Source: Daejeonella sp. JGW-45 (GTDB lineage Bacteria > Bacteroidota > Bacteroidia > Sphingobacteriales > Sphingobacteriaceae). Taken from it: 64,000 bases of DNA. The stretch is from assembly GCF_029360805.1 (NCBI RefSeq), contig NZ_JARKNC010000001.1, positions 62,001 to 126,000 of the forward strand, given 5' to 3'. The notes under the pieces are model-generated. The model ran no database searches. It saw nothing but the letters and a program-made list of their open reading frames with translations, and had not been told where the DNA came from. Every line of letters begins with the position of its first letter. The first letter of the stretch is position 1. The translations under genes and the position numbers were made by a program. Shown in pieces: positions 53,207 through 62,220 of this stretch.

Positions 53207-55429
53207 ATGATGCTGATTACGCTATCTAAATTCAAACGTCTCGACTTTCTCTTTTTTGCCGGCATATTTTTGCTCTGCACGAATAGCTATGCCCAGGACG
53301 ATACATTGAGGCTCCGGCTAAAGTGGCATCACCAATTCCAATTTGCAGGTTATTATGCTGCACAGATAAAAGGATATTATAAGGACGCCGGATTAAATGT
53401 GCAGATGCTCGAGGGCAGTGAAGTAAACCCTCCTGTAAAAACAGTGCTGGAGGGTAAGGCTGATTTCGGTGTCACGGGATCGGACATCTTAAGTTTTCAT
53501 ATCGATAAAAAACCTGTGGTTGTGCTATCTGCGATCTTCCAGCATTCGCCATATGTCTTTATCACCATGGCAGATAAAAAGATCAACTCTGCAACCGACC
53601 TTGCCGGAAAAAAAATAATGGCATCGCCCGATCAGGGCTGGCTGCTATTACAGGCGCTATTTCTGCGCGAAGGCATTCCCATTAAAAGCATTCAACTGAT
53701 CGAGCACAGCTGGAATAACAATGACCTTGTCGATGGCAAAGTTGACGCAATCACTGGCTACAGCACGGCCGAGCCTTTTCAGTTCAGAAAAATGGGCCAA
53801 AGCATAAACCTGATCAGGCCAATAGATTATGGGATAGACTTCTACGGCGACCTCCTTTTCACAACCAGGGAGTTCGCGGATAAACACACGGCAAAGGTCG
53901 AAAACTTTACCCAGGCCAGTTTAAAAGGATGGGCGTATGCCATGTCGCATTCCTCCGAAATGGCAGACTATATCTTAACGCTTCCGGGGGTAAAAGAGCG
54001 AGGGCTTACTAAAGCCGACTTGATGAATGAGGCTGAGGAGATGCACAAACTCATTTTACCAGACATGGTGGAAATAGTCCATATGAATCCCGGAAGATGG
54101 CAGGCCATGCTGGATACCTACAAGCAGCTAGGCCTGGCAAAAAAGAATGACACAATAGAAGGCCTTCTTTTCGCGGGACTGGGCTATAAAAAAATAATGT
54201 ACTTCGACATTCTCCTTTATTCTCTCGCAATCGGAGCGTCTCTGTTCATCATAGCTCTCGTCTGGAACTGGCAGTTAAGAAAGATAGTTCACAAAAAAAC
54301 CATGGACCTTCAGAAGGAAATAATTTTCCGCAGGGACGCCGAACAAAGGCTTGAGCTTGCTATTGAAGCAGCCGGGCTCGGGATCTGGGAATGGAATCCG
54401 GACAATAATGGAATTAATTATGACCCGAAATGGGTGAGGGCTCTCGGCTACGACCCCGATAGATTCCTAAAAGAGATGTCATGGCTAGAACTTGTTCACC
54501 CTGAAGACAGCGACAACGTAAGGGAAAATATGAGGGGATTACTGGCCGGGAAATTGCCTGCCAGCAGTCTCGCCTACCGTATAAAAACTAAGGCCGGGCA
54601 ATGGAAGTGGATACTTTCATTCAGCAAAATATTAGCCTTTAAAGAAGATGGAACAGCTGGCAACCTCATTGGCGCGCATCTCGATATCGATTTTGTAAAG
54701 GAAAAGGAACGTGAATTACAGGATATAACCAAAGAGCTCAGGAAGACCAATTCAGAGCTTGAGAAATTTGCTTATATCACCTCCCACAATCTCCGGGCGC
54801 CGGTTGTCAACTTAATGAGCCTGACACAAATACAGGCCGAAGAAGCACTCACACCGGAGCTTAATGCAGAAATAACCCAAAAGATCCATTATTGCGTACA
54901 GCAGCTCGACTCTACTTTAAATGACCTAATAGAAATTGTCGCAAGCAAATCCGGAAGCCATGTGCTAAAGGAAAACCTCAACATACAGGCAGAGCTTGAC
55001 CTGATTGTACGAAGTATCGAAAAACAGGTGAGTGATTCGGGAGCGCGCATTGAAACAAACTTCGCAGAAGTAAAAAATATCTATTTCCCAAAAAGATTCC
55101 TCCATAGCATCTTGCTGAACCTGCTAACTAACTCAATCAAATACCGATCAGATAAACGAAAGCTGGTCATCACTATAAAAACACGTATAAAGAAGGATTT
55201 TACCGTCCTATACTTTAGCGATAACGGCATCGGTATGAATATGAACAAGTTTGGAAATAAAATATTCGGGCTATATCAACGTTTCCACAGCGAAATAGAC
55301 GGGAAGGGCCTGGGCTTATACATCATAAAATCACAAATTGAATCGCTCGACGGAAAAATAGAGGTGGATAGTATGCCGGATGTCGGCACAACGTTCAAAG
55401 TTTCTTTCAGCAAGTCGGCACGCCCGTAA
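53207..55429 (+). CDS. Sensor histidine kinase with NMT1/THI5-like periplasmic domain and PAS domain
   Basis: 740 residues. Signal/first helix (about 10-28, ending SYAQ); a solute-binding NMT1/THI5-like domain (about 35-310: KWHHQFQFAGYYAAQIKGYY, DFGVTGSDIL); a transmembrane helix (about 331-353); PAS (about 381-500); a HisKA-like region with His527 (ITSHNLRAPVVN); HATPase with LLNLLTNSIKYR (about 635-646), DNGIGM (about 672) and GKGLGLYIIK (about 699). It presumably senses a pyrimidine- or sulfonate-like ligand and phosphorylates a response regulator. No regulator gene is adjacent, so it is an orphan here. ATG at 53207 or 53210. Confidence 0.9.
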   Translation: MMLITLSKFKRLDFLFFAGIFLLCTNSYAQDDTLRLRLKWHHQFQFAGYYAAQIKGYYKDAGLNVQMLEGSEVNPPVKTVLEGKADFGVTGSDILSFHIDKKPVVVLSAIFQHSPYVFITMADKKINSATDLAGKKIMASPDQGWLLLQALFLREGIPIKSIQLIEHSWNNNDLVDGKVDAITGYSTAEPFQFRKMGQSINLIRPIDYGIDFYGDLLFTTREFADKHTAKVENFTQASLKGWAYAMSHSSEMADYILTLPGVKERGLTKADLMNEAEEMHKLILPDMVEIVHMNPGRWQAMLDTYKQLGLAKKNDTIEGLLFAGLGYKKIMYFDILLYSLAIGASLFIIALVWNWQLRKIVHKKTMDLQKEIIFRRDAEQRLELAIEAAGLGIWEWNPDNNGINYDPKWVRALGYDPDRFLKEMSWLELVHPEDSDNVRENMRGLLAGKLPASSLAYRIKTKAGQWKWILSFSKILAFKEDGTAGNLIGAHLDIDFVKEKERELQDITKELRKTNSELEKFAYITSHNLRAPVVNLMSLTQIQAEEALTPELNAEITQKIHYCVQQLDSTLNDLIEIVASKSGSHVLKENLNIQAELDLIVRSIEKQVSDSGARIETNFAEVKNIYFPKRFLHSILLNLLTNSIKYRSDKRKLVITIKTRIKKDFTVLYFSDNGIGMNMNKFGNKIFGLYQRFHSEIDGKGLGLYIIKSQIESLDGKIEVDSMPDVGTTFKVSFSKSARP

Positions 55430-55538
55430 ATATATCTGGCCGTAATATATCAGTGACAGACTTATATCACATCAACATCTGTATATTTTTAGAATATATT
55501 TATACGATAACTTGTTTACAAATCTTTTAATAAATACA

Positions 55539-56120
55539 ATGAAGAAAATCTTTTTAACTCTAAGTATCCTGGCAGGAATGGTAGCTTTTATGTCGTTCGA
55601 CAAGCCAGTCAAAGACGTGACTTATACAGTCGATACGGAAAAGTCTACGATCGAATGGACCGCAAAGAAAGTCGGCGGCGGTCATGCCGGCACCATTAAA
55701 ATAACTTCGGGCACCCTGGTAGCTAATGGCAAGGCCTTAACAAAAGGAACCTTTTTGATAAACATGTCTAGCATTACATCAGATAATGCCCGTGTTACAA
55801 CGCATTTGAAGTCTGACGATTTCTTTGCAGCTGAGAAAAACCCGAATTCAAAATTTGAGATCACCAAGGTAACAGCTGCAGGTGCAGACAGGGTAAATAT
55901 CGCAGGGAACCTGACAATTAAAGGTATTAGTCAACCAATATCATTCCCGGCTACCGTGAAACAACAGAAAGATATAATAGTAGCAGTAGCCAATGGAATC
56001 CGTGTAGACCGCACAAAATATGACATTAAGTTCAGGTCAAAGACTTTCTTCCTTGACATCGGCGACAGAGCTGTAGATGATGAGTTTGAACTGAATATTA
56101 ATTTGGTAGCGAAGAAATAA
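55539..56120 (+). CDS. YceI-family exported protein
   Basis: 193 residues with a signal peptide (MKKIFLTLSILAGMVAFMS) and a YceI lipocalin-like barrel (VDTEKSTIEWTAKKVGGGHAGTIKI, HLKSDDFFAAEKNPNSKFEI, RVDRTKYDIKFRS). YceI proteins bind isoprenoid quinone-like lipids; the physiological role is not settled. Start at the ATG at 55539. Followed at once by the left arm of a 20-bp inverted repeat shared with the convergent metallo-hydrolase gene. Confidence 0.9.
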   Translation: MKKIFLTLSILAGMVAFMSFDKPVKDVTYTVDTEKSTIEWTAKKVGGGHAGTIKITSGTLVANGKALTKGTFLINMSSITSDNARVTTHLKSDDFFAAEKNPNSKFEITKVTAAGADRVNIAGNLTIKGISQPISFPATVKQQKDIIVAVANGIRVDRTKYDIKFRSKTFFLDIGDRAVDDEFELNINLVAKK

Positions 56121-56123
56121 ATA

Positions 56124-56246
56124 GAATAAGGAACAAAGAGCAAAGAACAAGGACTGCAGGTCGGATAGGTATTTCTCGTCTTTTGCTACTTGTTTCACGC
56201 CGGGTATGTTACCGGTCTTTATTCTTTGCTCTTTGTTCCTTGATCC
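56124..56246. repeat. Inverted repeat of AAGGAACAAAGAGCAAAGAA type
   Basis: The purine arm at 56128-56147 and its exact 20-bp complement at 56222-56241 flank about 74 bp between convergent genes. A related but diverged element lies at 61060-61166. No T-run, but in either direction the RNA can fold. Confidence 0.85.
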
Positions 56247-56248
56247 AA

Positions 56249-57013
56249 TTACAGTATCCTAAACCCCTCCCCCTCATACCCAACTTTCGCAATTGCTTTA
56301 GATTTTGCGTGGTAGAACAGGCAGTCCCAATTACCTTCGGCTGCCTTTATTCCGTATTCTTCTCTCAGCTCCATTGCACGCCTGCCGTCGAAGTCATATT
56401 TAGCCATGAACTTGCGAAGAAGTTGTTCAGGCTCAGGTAAAATATCACCGCCGAAAAAGACTGTCTGATTATCTTCTTCGATAAGAAAAACCTGGTGAAA
56501 TTCACTGTGCCCACCAGTAAGCTCATACGATATTTCATCATTCAGTTTACCGTTCCCTTCTACAAAGTGTACACTACCGCTGCGCTGAAGAAAGTCAAAT
56601 ATCTCAGTTTTATATGACCTTGAAGGCTTGCTATAAGCCGCTTCCCACTCGCCCCGTTGGATGACATATTCTGCATTCGGGAAGCTCAGGGATATACTGT
56701 TTCCGGTTTGATCTATCATCCCTCCCGAATGGTCAAAATGTAGATGCGACATCAAAACGAGGCTTACATCGTCCGGGTCAAAACCGGCCTTACGGATATT
56801 GCTGTGGATTATTAGCTCGTTCTCATCGTTCCGGAATCCAAGTCCCGCATCCAAAACGATCAGGTCCTTTTTGGTCTTTACAAGGAAAGGCTGAACGTAA
56901 ATAAACAGAGAGCCAGGCCGGTCTTTAGGATTGTGTATTTCACGGTCGAAAGGTAAAAATGTTTTCGAGCTATCTACCGAATATGATCCTTCGTATAAGG
57001 CTAAAGCTTCCAA
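56249..57013 (-). CDS. Metallo-beta-lactamase-fold hydrolase
   Basis: 254 residues. The zinc motif HxHxDH is His90-Leu-His92-Phe-Asp94-His95 (SHLHFDHSGG), followed by the GHSEFHQ and GGDILP segments carrying further ligands. Substrate unknown; quorum-lactone or glyoxalase-like activity is possible for this fold. It appears to start with TTG at 57013, because the frame upstream meets a stop and contains no ATG. Divergent from recJ (56 bp). Confidence 0.85.
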   Translation of the reverse strand: MEALALYEGSYSVDSSKTFLPFDREIHNPKDRPGSLFIYVQPFLVKTKKDLIVLDAGLGFRNDENELIIHSNIRKAGFDPDDVSLVLMSHLHFDHSGGMIDQTGNSISLSFPNAEYVIQRGEWEAAYSKPSRSYKTEIFDFLQRSGSVHFVEGNGKLNDEISYELTGGHSEFHQVFLIEEDNQTVFFGGDILPEPEQLLRKFMAKYDFDGRRAMELREEYGIKAAEGNWDCLFYHAKSKAIAKVGYEGEGFRIL

Positions 57014-57069
57014 TGTCTTTGTATTTTATGAGGTTAAATTCTATTTTTACGGCTTACCAGGTCAAAGAT

Positions 57070-58779
57070 ATGCAAAAAAGGTGGGTGGAGCAGAAGGTTC
57101 AGGATCTTGCTGAGATTGAAGAGCTTCGGCAAGCTCTCAAAATTGATGCTGTTTTGGCAAGGCTTCTTGTTGGCAGAGGAGTAAACAGCTTTGAAAAAGC
57201 CCGGGACTTCTTCAGGCCGACCCTCGAACATCTTCATGACCCCTTCGGAATGAAGGATATGGACCTTGCCGTAGCCCGTATAGAGACCGCTATTGCCAAT
57301 CATGAAAATATCCTGGTTTACGGCGATTACGATGTAGATGGAACCACCTCTGTTGCACTCGTTTATAGCTTTTTTAAAAAGTATCACTCAGCGATAGATT
57401 TTTATATTCCAGACAGGTATAAAGAAGGCTATGGGATATCTTCTCAGGGCATAGATTATGCCAGCGAACATGGATTTACCTTGATCATCGCGCTGGACTG
57501 CGGAATAAAATCCATTGATAAAATTGATTACGCAAATAGCATGGGTATTGATTTTATCATTTGCGACCATCACCTGCCTGGCGATACCCTTCCTGCTGCC
57601 TTTGCAGTCCTCGATCCTAAACGGGCTGATTGTGAGTATCCTTATAAAGAACTGTCAGGCTGCGGTATCGGGTTTAAGCTTATACAGGCTTATTCCCAAA
57701 AAAATAACATTCCGCTCAGTGATATTTTCTGCTATCTGGACCTGGTAGCAGTTAGCATTGCCTCAGACATCGTTCCCGTAACAGGTGAAAACCGGGTGCT
57801 TGCCTGGTATGGCTTGAAAAAATTAAATGACGATCCCTGCAAGGGTCTCTCTGCATTGATGAACTTGTCCGGCCGGAGGGAGAACTTCACCATCACTGAC
57901 GTTGTCTTTACAATAGGTCCGCGTATCAATGCCGCCGGCCGTATCGACGACGCAAAACACGCCGTGAACCTGCTGATAGCCGAGACAGAAGAAATAGCCC
58001 TTGAAAAAGGCCAGGTCATCAACATAAAAAACACTGAGCGCAAGGAGCATGACAGCACTATTACCGAACAGGCCCTGGCATTGATCGCCGCTGATCCTCA
58101 ACTGATCAGCCGCAAGACCACCGTAGTGTATAACCAGGAATGGCATAAAGGGGTTATTGGGATAGTCGCATCCCGGCTAACGGAAAAATATTACCGGCCG
58201 ACGATCGTAATGACCCTTTCCAATGGCCATGCCGCAGGATCAGCCCGTTCCGTATTAGGGTTTGATCTGTATGAAGCATTATCAGAATGCAGTGACCTGC
58301 TCGAGCAGTTTGGCGGGCATAAATATGCTGCCGGACTAACCATGAAGACTGAAAACATTCCGGCATTTCAGCAACGGTTCGAGGAAGTAGTTTCCCGAAG
58401 CATCCCGGATGAGCTGCTGGTTCAGGCCATATCTATTGATGCTGAAATCGAGCTCAGCAGTATCGACCCGAAATTCTATCGCATATTAAAACAATTTGAA
58501 CCTTTCGGCCCGCAAAATATGGCGCCCATATTTCTTAGCAGAAATGTCTATACTTACGGCTCCGCTTCTACCGTTGGCGGAAAGCATTTAAAGATGACCA
58601 TACGTCAGGATAAACAGACATTTTTTAACTGTATAGGATTTGGCCTCGGCGACCACTTACCTTTGATAAACAGTGGTATACCGTTTGACATTTGCTATAC
58701 CATCGAGGAGAACACCTGGATGGATAAAACATCATTGCAGTTGAATATTAAAGGCATTCGTACACTACAAACAGCTTAG
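57070..58779 (+). CDS. recJ: Single-stranded-DNA-specific exonuclease RecJ
   Basis: 569-residue 5'-3' ssDNA exonuclease for recombination and mismatch repair. DHH phosphoesterase motifs: DYDVDGTTS (about 85), DCGIKS (about 143) and CDHHLPG (about 165); DHHA1 domain with GPRINAAGR and the AGSARSV and GGHKYAAG segments. Start chosen at the ATG at 57070 (MQKRWVEQKVQD); the frame is open 37 codons further but that part would lie over the divergent gene's promoter. First of a tight run with lptB (12 nt) and a GH3 gene. Confidence 0.93.
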   Translation: MQKRWVEQKVQDLAEIEELRQALKIDAVLARLLVGRGVNSFEKARDFFRPTLEHLHDPFGMKDMDLAVARIETAIANHENILVYGDYDVDGTTSVALVYSFFKKYHSAIDFYIPDRYKEGYGISSQGIDYASEHGFTLIIALDCGIKSIDKIDYANSMGIDFIICDHHLPGDTLPAAFAVLDPKRADCEYPYKELSGCGIGFKLIQAYSQKNNIPLSDIFCYLDLVAVSIASDIVPVTGENRVLAWYGLKKLNDDPCKGLSALMNLSGRRENFTITDVVFTIGPRINAAGRIDDAKHAVNLLIAETEEIALEKGQVINIKNTERKEHDSTITEQALALIAADPQLISRKTTVVYNQEWHKGVIGIVASRLTEKYYRPTIVMTLSNGHAAGSARSVLGFDLYEALSECSDLLEQFGGHKYAAGLTMKTENIPAFQQRFEEVVSRSIPDELLVQAISIDAEIELSSIDPKFYRILKQFEPFGPQNMAPIFLSRNVYTYGSASTVGGKHLKMTIRQDKQTFFNCIGFGLGDHLPLINSGIPFDICYTIEENTWMDKTSLQLNIKGIRTLQTA

Positions 58780-58791
58780 CTTCTCAAAGAA

Positions 58792-59526
58792 ATGATCTTA
58801 AAAGCTGAACACCTGGTAAAAAAATATAAGCAGCGTACTGTTGTTAACGATGTATCTTTCCACGTATCGCAGGGTGAAATTGTGGGACTACTCGGCCCGA
58901 ATGGTGCCGGGAAAACCACTTCTTTTTATATGATCGTCGGTCTTATCAAGCCCAACGAGGGCAACGTCTATCTGGATGATGCAAACATAACAGAAGACCC
59001 GATGTACCGCAGAGCGCAGAAAGGGATCGGCTACCTCGCACAGGAAGCCTCTGTATTCAGAAAACTCACGGTTGAGGATAATATCAAAGCCGTCCTTGAG
59101 ATGGGCAAGCTCAGTAAAACCGAGCAGGCCGATAAACTGGAGCAATTAATTGATGAGTTCAGCCTGCATAAGGTAAGGAAGAACCGCGGCGACCTCCTGT
59201 CGGGGGGTGAAAGGCGGCGGACAGAAATCGCCAGGGCGCTTGCCGCCGACCCAAACTTCATTCTTCTTGATGAACCATTTGCCGGCGTCGATCCCATTGC
59301 TGTGGAAGAGATACAAAGCATTGTAGCCAAGCTTAAACTGAGAAATATCGGAATCCTGATAACCGACCACAACGTACAGGAAACCCTTTCAATAACCGAC
59401 AGGGCCTACCTGCTGGCCGAAGGAAAGATCATGCTTACAGGAACCCCTGTAGAAATCGCAAGTAACGAGATGGCCAGGAAATTCTACCTTGGCCAGAACT
59501 TTGAGTTGCGTAAAAAGAAAATCTAA
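58792..59526 (+). CDS. lptB: LPS export ABC transporter ATP-binding protein
   Basis: 244-residue ATPase that drives the Lpt transenvelope bridge moving LPS to the outer membrane. Walker [10 protein letters not shown] at 35-43, signature LSGGE at 136-140, Walker B ILLDEP at 157-162, and the LptB-like [10 protein letters not shown] end. 12 nt after recJ and 20 nt before GH3. Together with WaaA it confirms an LPS envelope. Permease partners are elsewhere. Confidence 0.95.
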   Translation: MILKAEHLVKKYKQRTVVNDVSFHVSQGEIVGLLGPNGAGKTTSFYMIVGLIKPNEGNVYLDDANITEDPMYRRAQKGIGYLAQEASVFRKLTVEDNIKAVLEMGKLSKTEQADKLEQLIDEFSLHKVRKNRGDLLSGGERRRTEIARALAADPNFILLDEPFAGVDPIAVEEIQSIVAKLKLRNIGILITDHNVQETLSITDRAYLLAEGKIMLTGTPVEIASNEMARKFYLGQNFELRKKKI

Positions 59527-59546
59527 GAGCGGCAATATCTCATCTC

Positions 59547-61055
59547 ATGACAATCGTAAACTCTATTTTTACCTGGATTATGAAAAAGCGGATGCATCAG
59601 ATCCAGCTTTTCATAAAATATCCGCATGAGGTACAGGACGAATGGTTTCAAAACCTGATATCTGCTGCTCAGCATACCGAATGGGGCAAAAAATACGGAT
59701 ATGCCAGTATCTATACCCAGGATCAGTTCAAGGAACGGGTACCTATCCAAAATTACGACTCCCTTAAGCCTTATATAGAACGTATGCTTGCCGGCGAGCA
59801 AAACGTGCTATGGCCTTCCGAAATTAAATGGTTTGCCAAGTCGTCCGGCACCACCAACGACCGCAGTAAATTCATTCCGGTTAGCGAGGAGTCTCTCGAA
59901 GAATGTCATTTCAAGGGCGGGAAAGACCTGCTGACGATGTACTGCGATAACCGGCCCGATGCTAAGATTTTTACGGGGAAGTGCCTCGTGCTGGGAGGAA
60001 GCCATCAGATAAACCAGCTGAATGCAGACTCATGTTATGGCGACCTTTCTGCCGTACTGATAAAGAATTTACCATTCTGGGCCGAGTTTTACCGCACACC
60101 CGATATGTCGATCGCTCTGATGGATAACTTCGAGGAAAAGGTGGAAAAGATGGCTCAGGCTACAATAAATGTTAATGTTACTAATATTTCGGGAGTTCCA
60201 ACCTGGAATATCGTACTGGCCAAACGGGTGCTGGAAATCACCGGTAAGAATAACCTGCTGGAAGTATGGCCAAACCTGGAGTTCTATTTTCATGGCGCTG
60301 TTAATTTCAATCCGTACAGGGAGCAGTTTAAAAAATTGATCCCTTCTGATAACATGTATTATATGGAAACATATAATGCCTCAGAAGGCTTTTTTGGGAT
60401 CCAGGATCAGCCTGATTCTGAGGAGATGCTCCTGATGCTGGATTATGGCATTTATTACGAGTTTCTGCCTATGGAGCATATTAACTCCGAAAATCCAAAA
60501 ACGCTGGCGCTGGCAGACGTCGAACTCAATAAGAATTATGCATTGATCATTTCCACGAACGCCGGTTTATGGAGATATATGATCGGCGACACGATCAAAT
60601 TTACCTCGCTCTCGCCTCACCGCATTCAGATTACCGGCCGCACTAAACATTTTATCAATGCGTTCGGTGAGGAACTTATTATCGACAACGCCGAGAAAGC
60701 TCTTTCAAAAGCCTGTGCAGAAACGAATGCCATCATAAGGGATTATACGGCCTGTCCAATTTACTTTAAAGGAAATGATGCTGGTGGGCACGAGTGGATC
60801 ATAGAGTTTGAACAGCAGCCTGATGATATTGAAAAATTCACAGACCTGCTTGATGAAACCCTGCGCCAGGTGAATTCTGATTACGATGCCAAACGTTTTA
60901 AGGATATGGCGCTGCGCCGGCCTTTGGTCCACGTTGCCAAAGACGGTTTATTTTATCACTGGATGAAAAATCGCGGGAAACTGGGCGGTCAGCATAAAGT
61001 TCCGCGACTGGCAAATGACAGGACCTATGTGGAAGAGATACTGAAAATGCTATAA
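59547..61055 (+). CDS. Bacterial GH3 auxin-responsive-promoter family protein
   Basis: 502-residue member of the GH3 acyl-adenylating ligase family. The phosphate-binding region is KSSGTTNDRSKFIPV; LINTNAG-like (IISTNAGLWRYMIGDT) and TGRTKHFINAFGEE are also conserved. Plant GH3s join amino acids to hormones; bacterial substrates are unknown. It is the last gene of the recJ-lptB-GH3 run, a linkage seen across Bacteroidota and consistent with an envelope or housekeeping role rather than hormone chemistry (inference). Confidence 0.9.
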   Translation: MTIVNSIFTWIMKKRMHQIQLFIKYPHEVQDEWFQNLISAAQHTEWGKKYGYASIYTQDQFKERVPIQNYDSLKPYIERMLAGEQNVLWPSEIKWFAKSSGTTNDRSKFIPVSEESLEECHFKGGKDLLTMYCDNRPDAKIFTGKCLVLGGSHQINQLNADSCYGDLSAVLIKNLPFWAEFYRTPDMSIALMDNFEEKVEKMAQATINVNVTNISGVPTWNIVLAKRVLEITGKNNLLEVWPNLEFYFHGAVNFNPYREQFKKLIPSDNMYYMETYNASEGFFGIQDQPDSEEMLLMLDYGIYYEFLPMEHINSENPKTLALADVELNKNYALIISTNAGLWRYMIGDTIKFTSLSPHRIQITGRTKHFINAFGEELIIDNAEKALSKACAETNAIIRDYTACPIYFKGNDAGGHEWIIEFEQQPDDIEKFTDLLDETLRQVNSDYDAKRFKDMALRRPLVHVAKDGLFYHWMKNRGKLGGQHKVPRLANDRTYVEEILKML

Positions 61056-61186
61056 GGATCAAGGAACAAAGAGAAAGGATTAAAGACCGGAAAACTACCA
61101 ATTAGAGTAAAGAGCAAAGAACAAAGATTTGAGCCCAGCTCTCCGATTTGCAGTCTTTGTTCCTTGCTCCTTATTCCTTGCTCCCT
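61056..61186. repeat. Second AAGGAACAAAGA-type inverted repeat
   Basis: CAAGGAACAAAGA (61060-61072) is exactly complemented at 61154-61166; additional purine units (GTAAAGAGCAAAGAACAAAG, 61107-61126) and pyrimidine units follow. The element separates the convergent GH3 and TerC genes and reaches into the terC 3' codons. Similar to 56124-56246. Confidence 0.8.
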
Positions 61187-62220
61187 TTTTTAGGAAATAC
61201 CAGCGACGCCACAATACTCGTCGTTAAAATAAACAGAATTATAAACAACGAATGGCTCGTCTTGAAGCCCATGTCACTAAGCCAGTGATGGCCCAGCATC
61301 TTCACTCCGATGAATACCAGCAGGAACGATAAGCCTGTTTTAAGATAGTGGAATTTGTGTATAACATTGACCAGCAGGAAGAACATAGATCTTAATCCCA
61401 GGATGGCGAAGATATTAGAGAAGAAAACAATATAAGGGTCTTTAGTAACAGCGAAGATCGCAGGAATTGAGTCAACCGCGAAAATAAGATCGGTAAATTC
61501 AACAATGAGAAGAACAATGAAAAGCGGTGTGATCATCCTCTTCCCGTCAATTTTCACAAAGAACTTGTTACCGACATACTCGGGATGAACCGAGAAGTAC
61601 CTGGATGCAAAGCGGACCACCCGGTGGTTTTCGGTATCTATCGTTTCCTCCTGATTCCTGTTGACAAACATCATAGCCCCCGTGTAGACCAGGAACGCTC
61701 CGAACAGATAGAGTATCCATCCGAACTCATTGATCAGTGTTGAACCAAGGAAGATAAACAGGAAACGCATAACAACTGCGCCCACGATACCCCAGAACAA
61801 TACACGATGATAGTATTTCTCATTGACACCAAAGGCAGAGAAGATCAGGACCATCACAAATATATTGTCTACCGACAAGGCATACTCAATTACGTAGCCC
61901 GTGAGGAATTCAAGCGCAAGATTTTGTTTATAGATAGCCAGGCTCGCCGAATAATTCTCGGGTATCAGGGTGATGTTATGAAGGTGCTTCGTTGTCACTT
62001 CCTGCAGCTGCGCAAAATTGGTGATACCATGAAGCACCTCTCCTTCGCTCAGAAGAATGAAATAAAACCCGATCGCAAAGCTAACCCAGATAAAGCTCAT
62101 CACTGCAGCCTCCTTCATGGTAACCTTCTTGTCAGTTTTGTTAAAAACGCCAAGATCGATTGCCAGCATCAGAATTATAAAAAGCAGAAAGCTGCCGAAA
62201 AATATAGACTCGTTAGACAT
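61171..62220 (-). CDS. TerC/Alx-family membrane protein
   Basis: 349-residue integral membrane protein with about nine helices of the TerC family, named for tellurite resistance and now linked to manganese export and metalation of secreted proteins. Acidic residues within helices (LAIDLGVF, SVDNIFVM, IVEFTDLIFAVDSIPA) fit metal transport. Overlaps the polyprenyl synthase gene by 1 nt (TAATG). No yybP-ykoY riboswitch is upstream because that region is coding. Confidence 0.92.
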   Translation of the reverse strand: MSNESIFFGSFLLFIILMLAIDLGVFNKTDKKVTMKEAAVMSFIWVSFAIGFYFILLSEGEVLHGITNFAQLQEVTTKHLHNITLIPENYSASLAIYKQNLALEFLTGYVIEYALSVDNIFVMVLIFSAFGVNEKYYHRVLFWGIVGAVVMRFLFIFLGSTLINEFGWILYLFGAFLVYTGAMMFVNRNQEETIDTENHRVVRFASRYFSVHPEYVGNKFFVKIDGKRMITPLFIVLLIVEFTDLIFAVDSIPAIFAVTKDPYIVFFSNIFAILGLRSMFFLLVNVIHKFHYLKTGLSFLLVFIGVKMLGHHWLSDMGFKTSHSLFIILFILTTSIVASLVFPKKGSKE

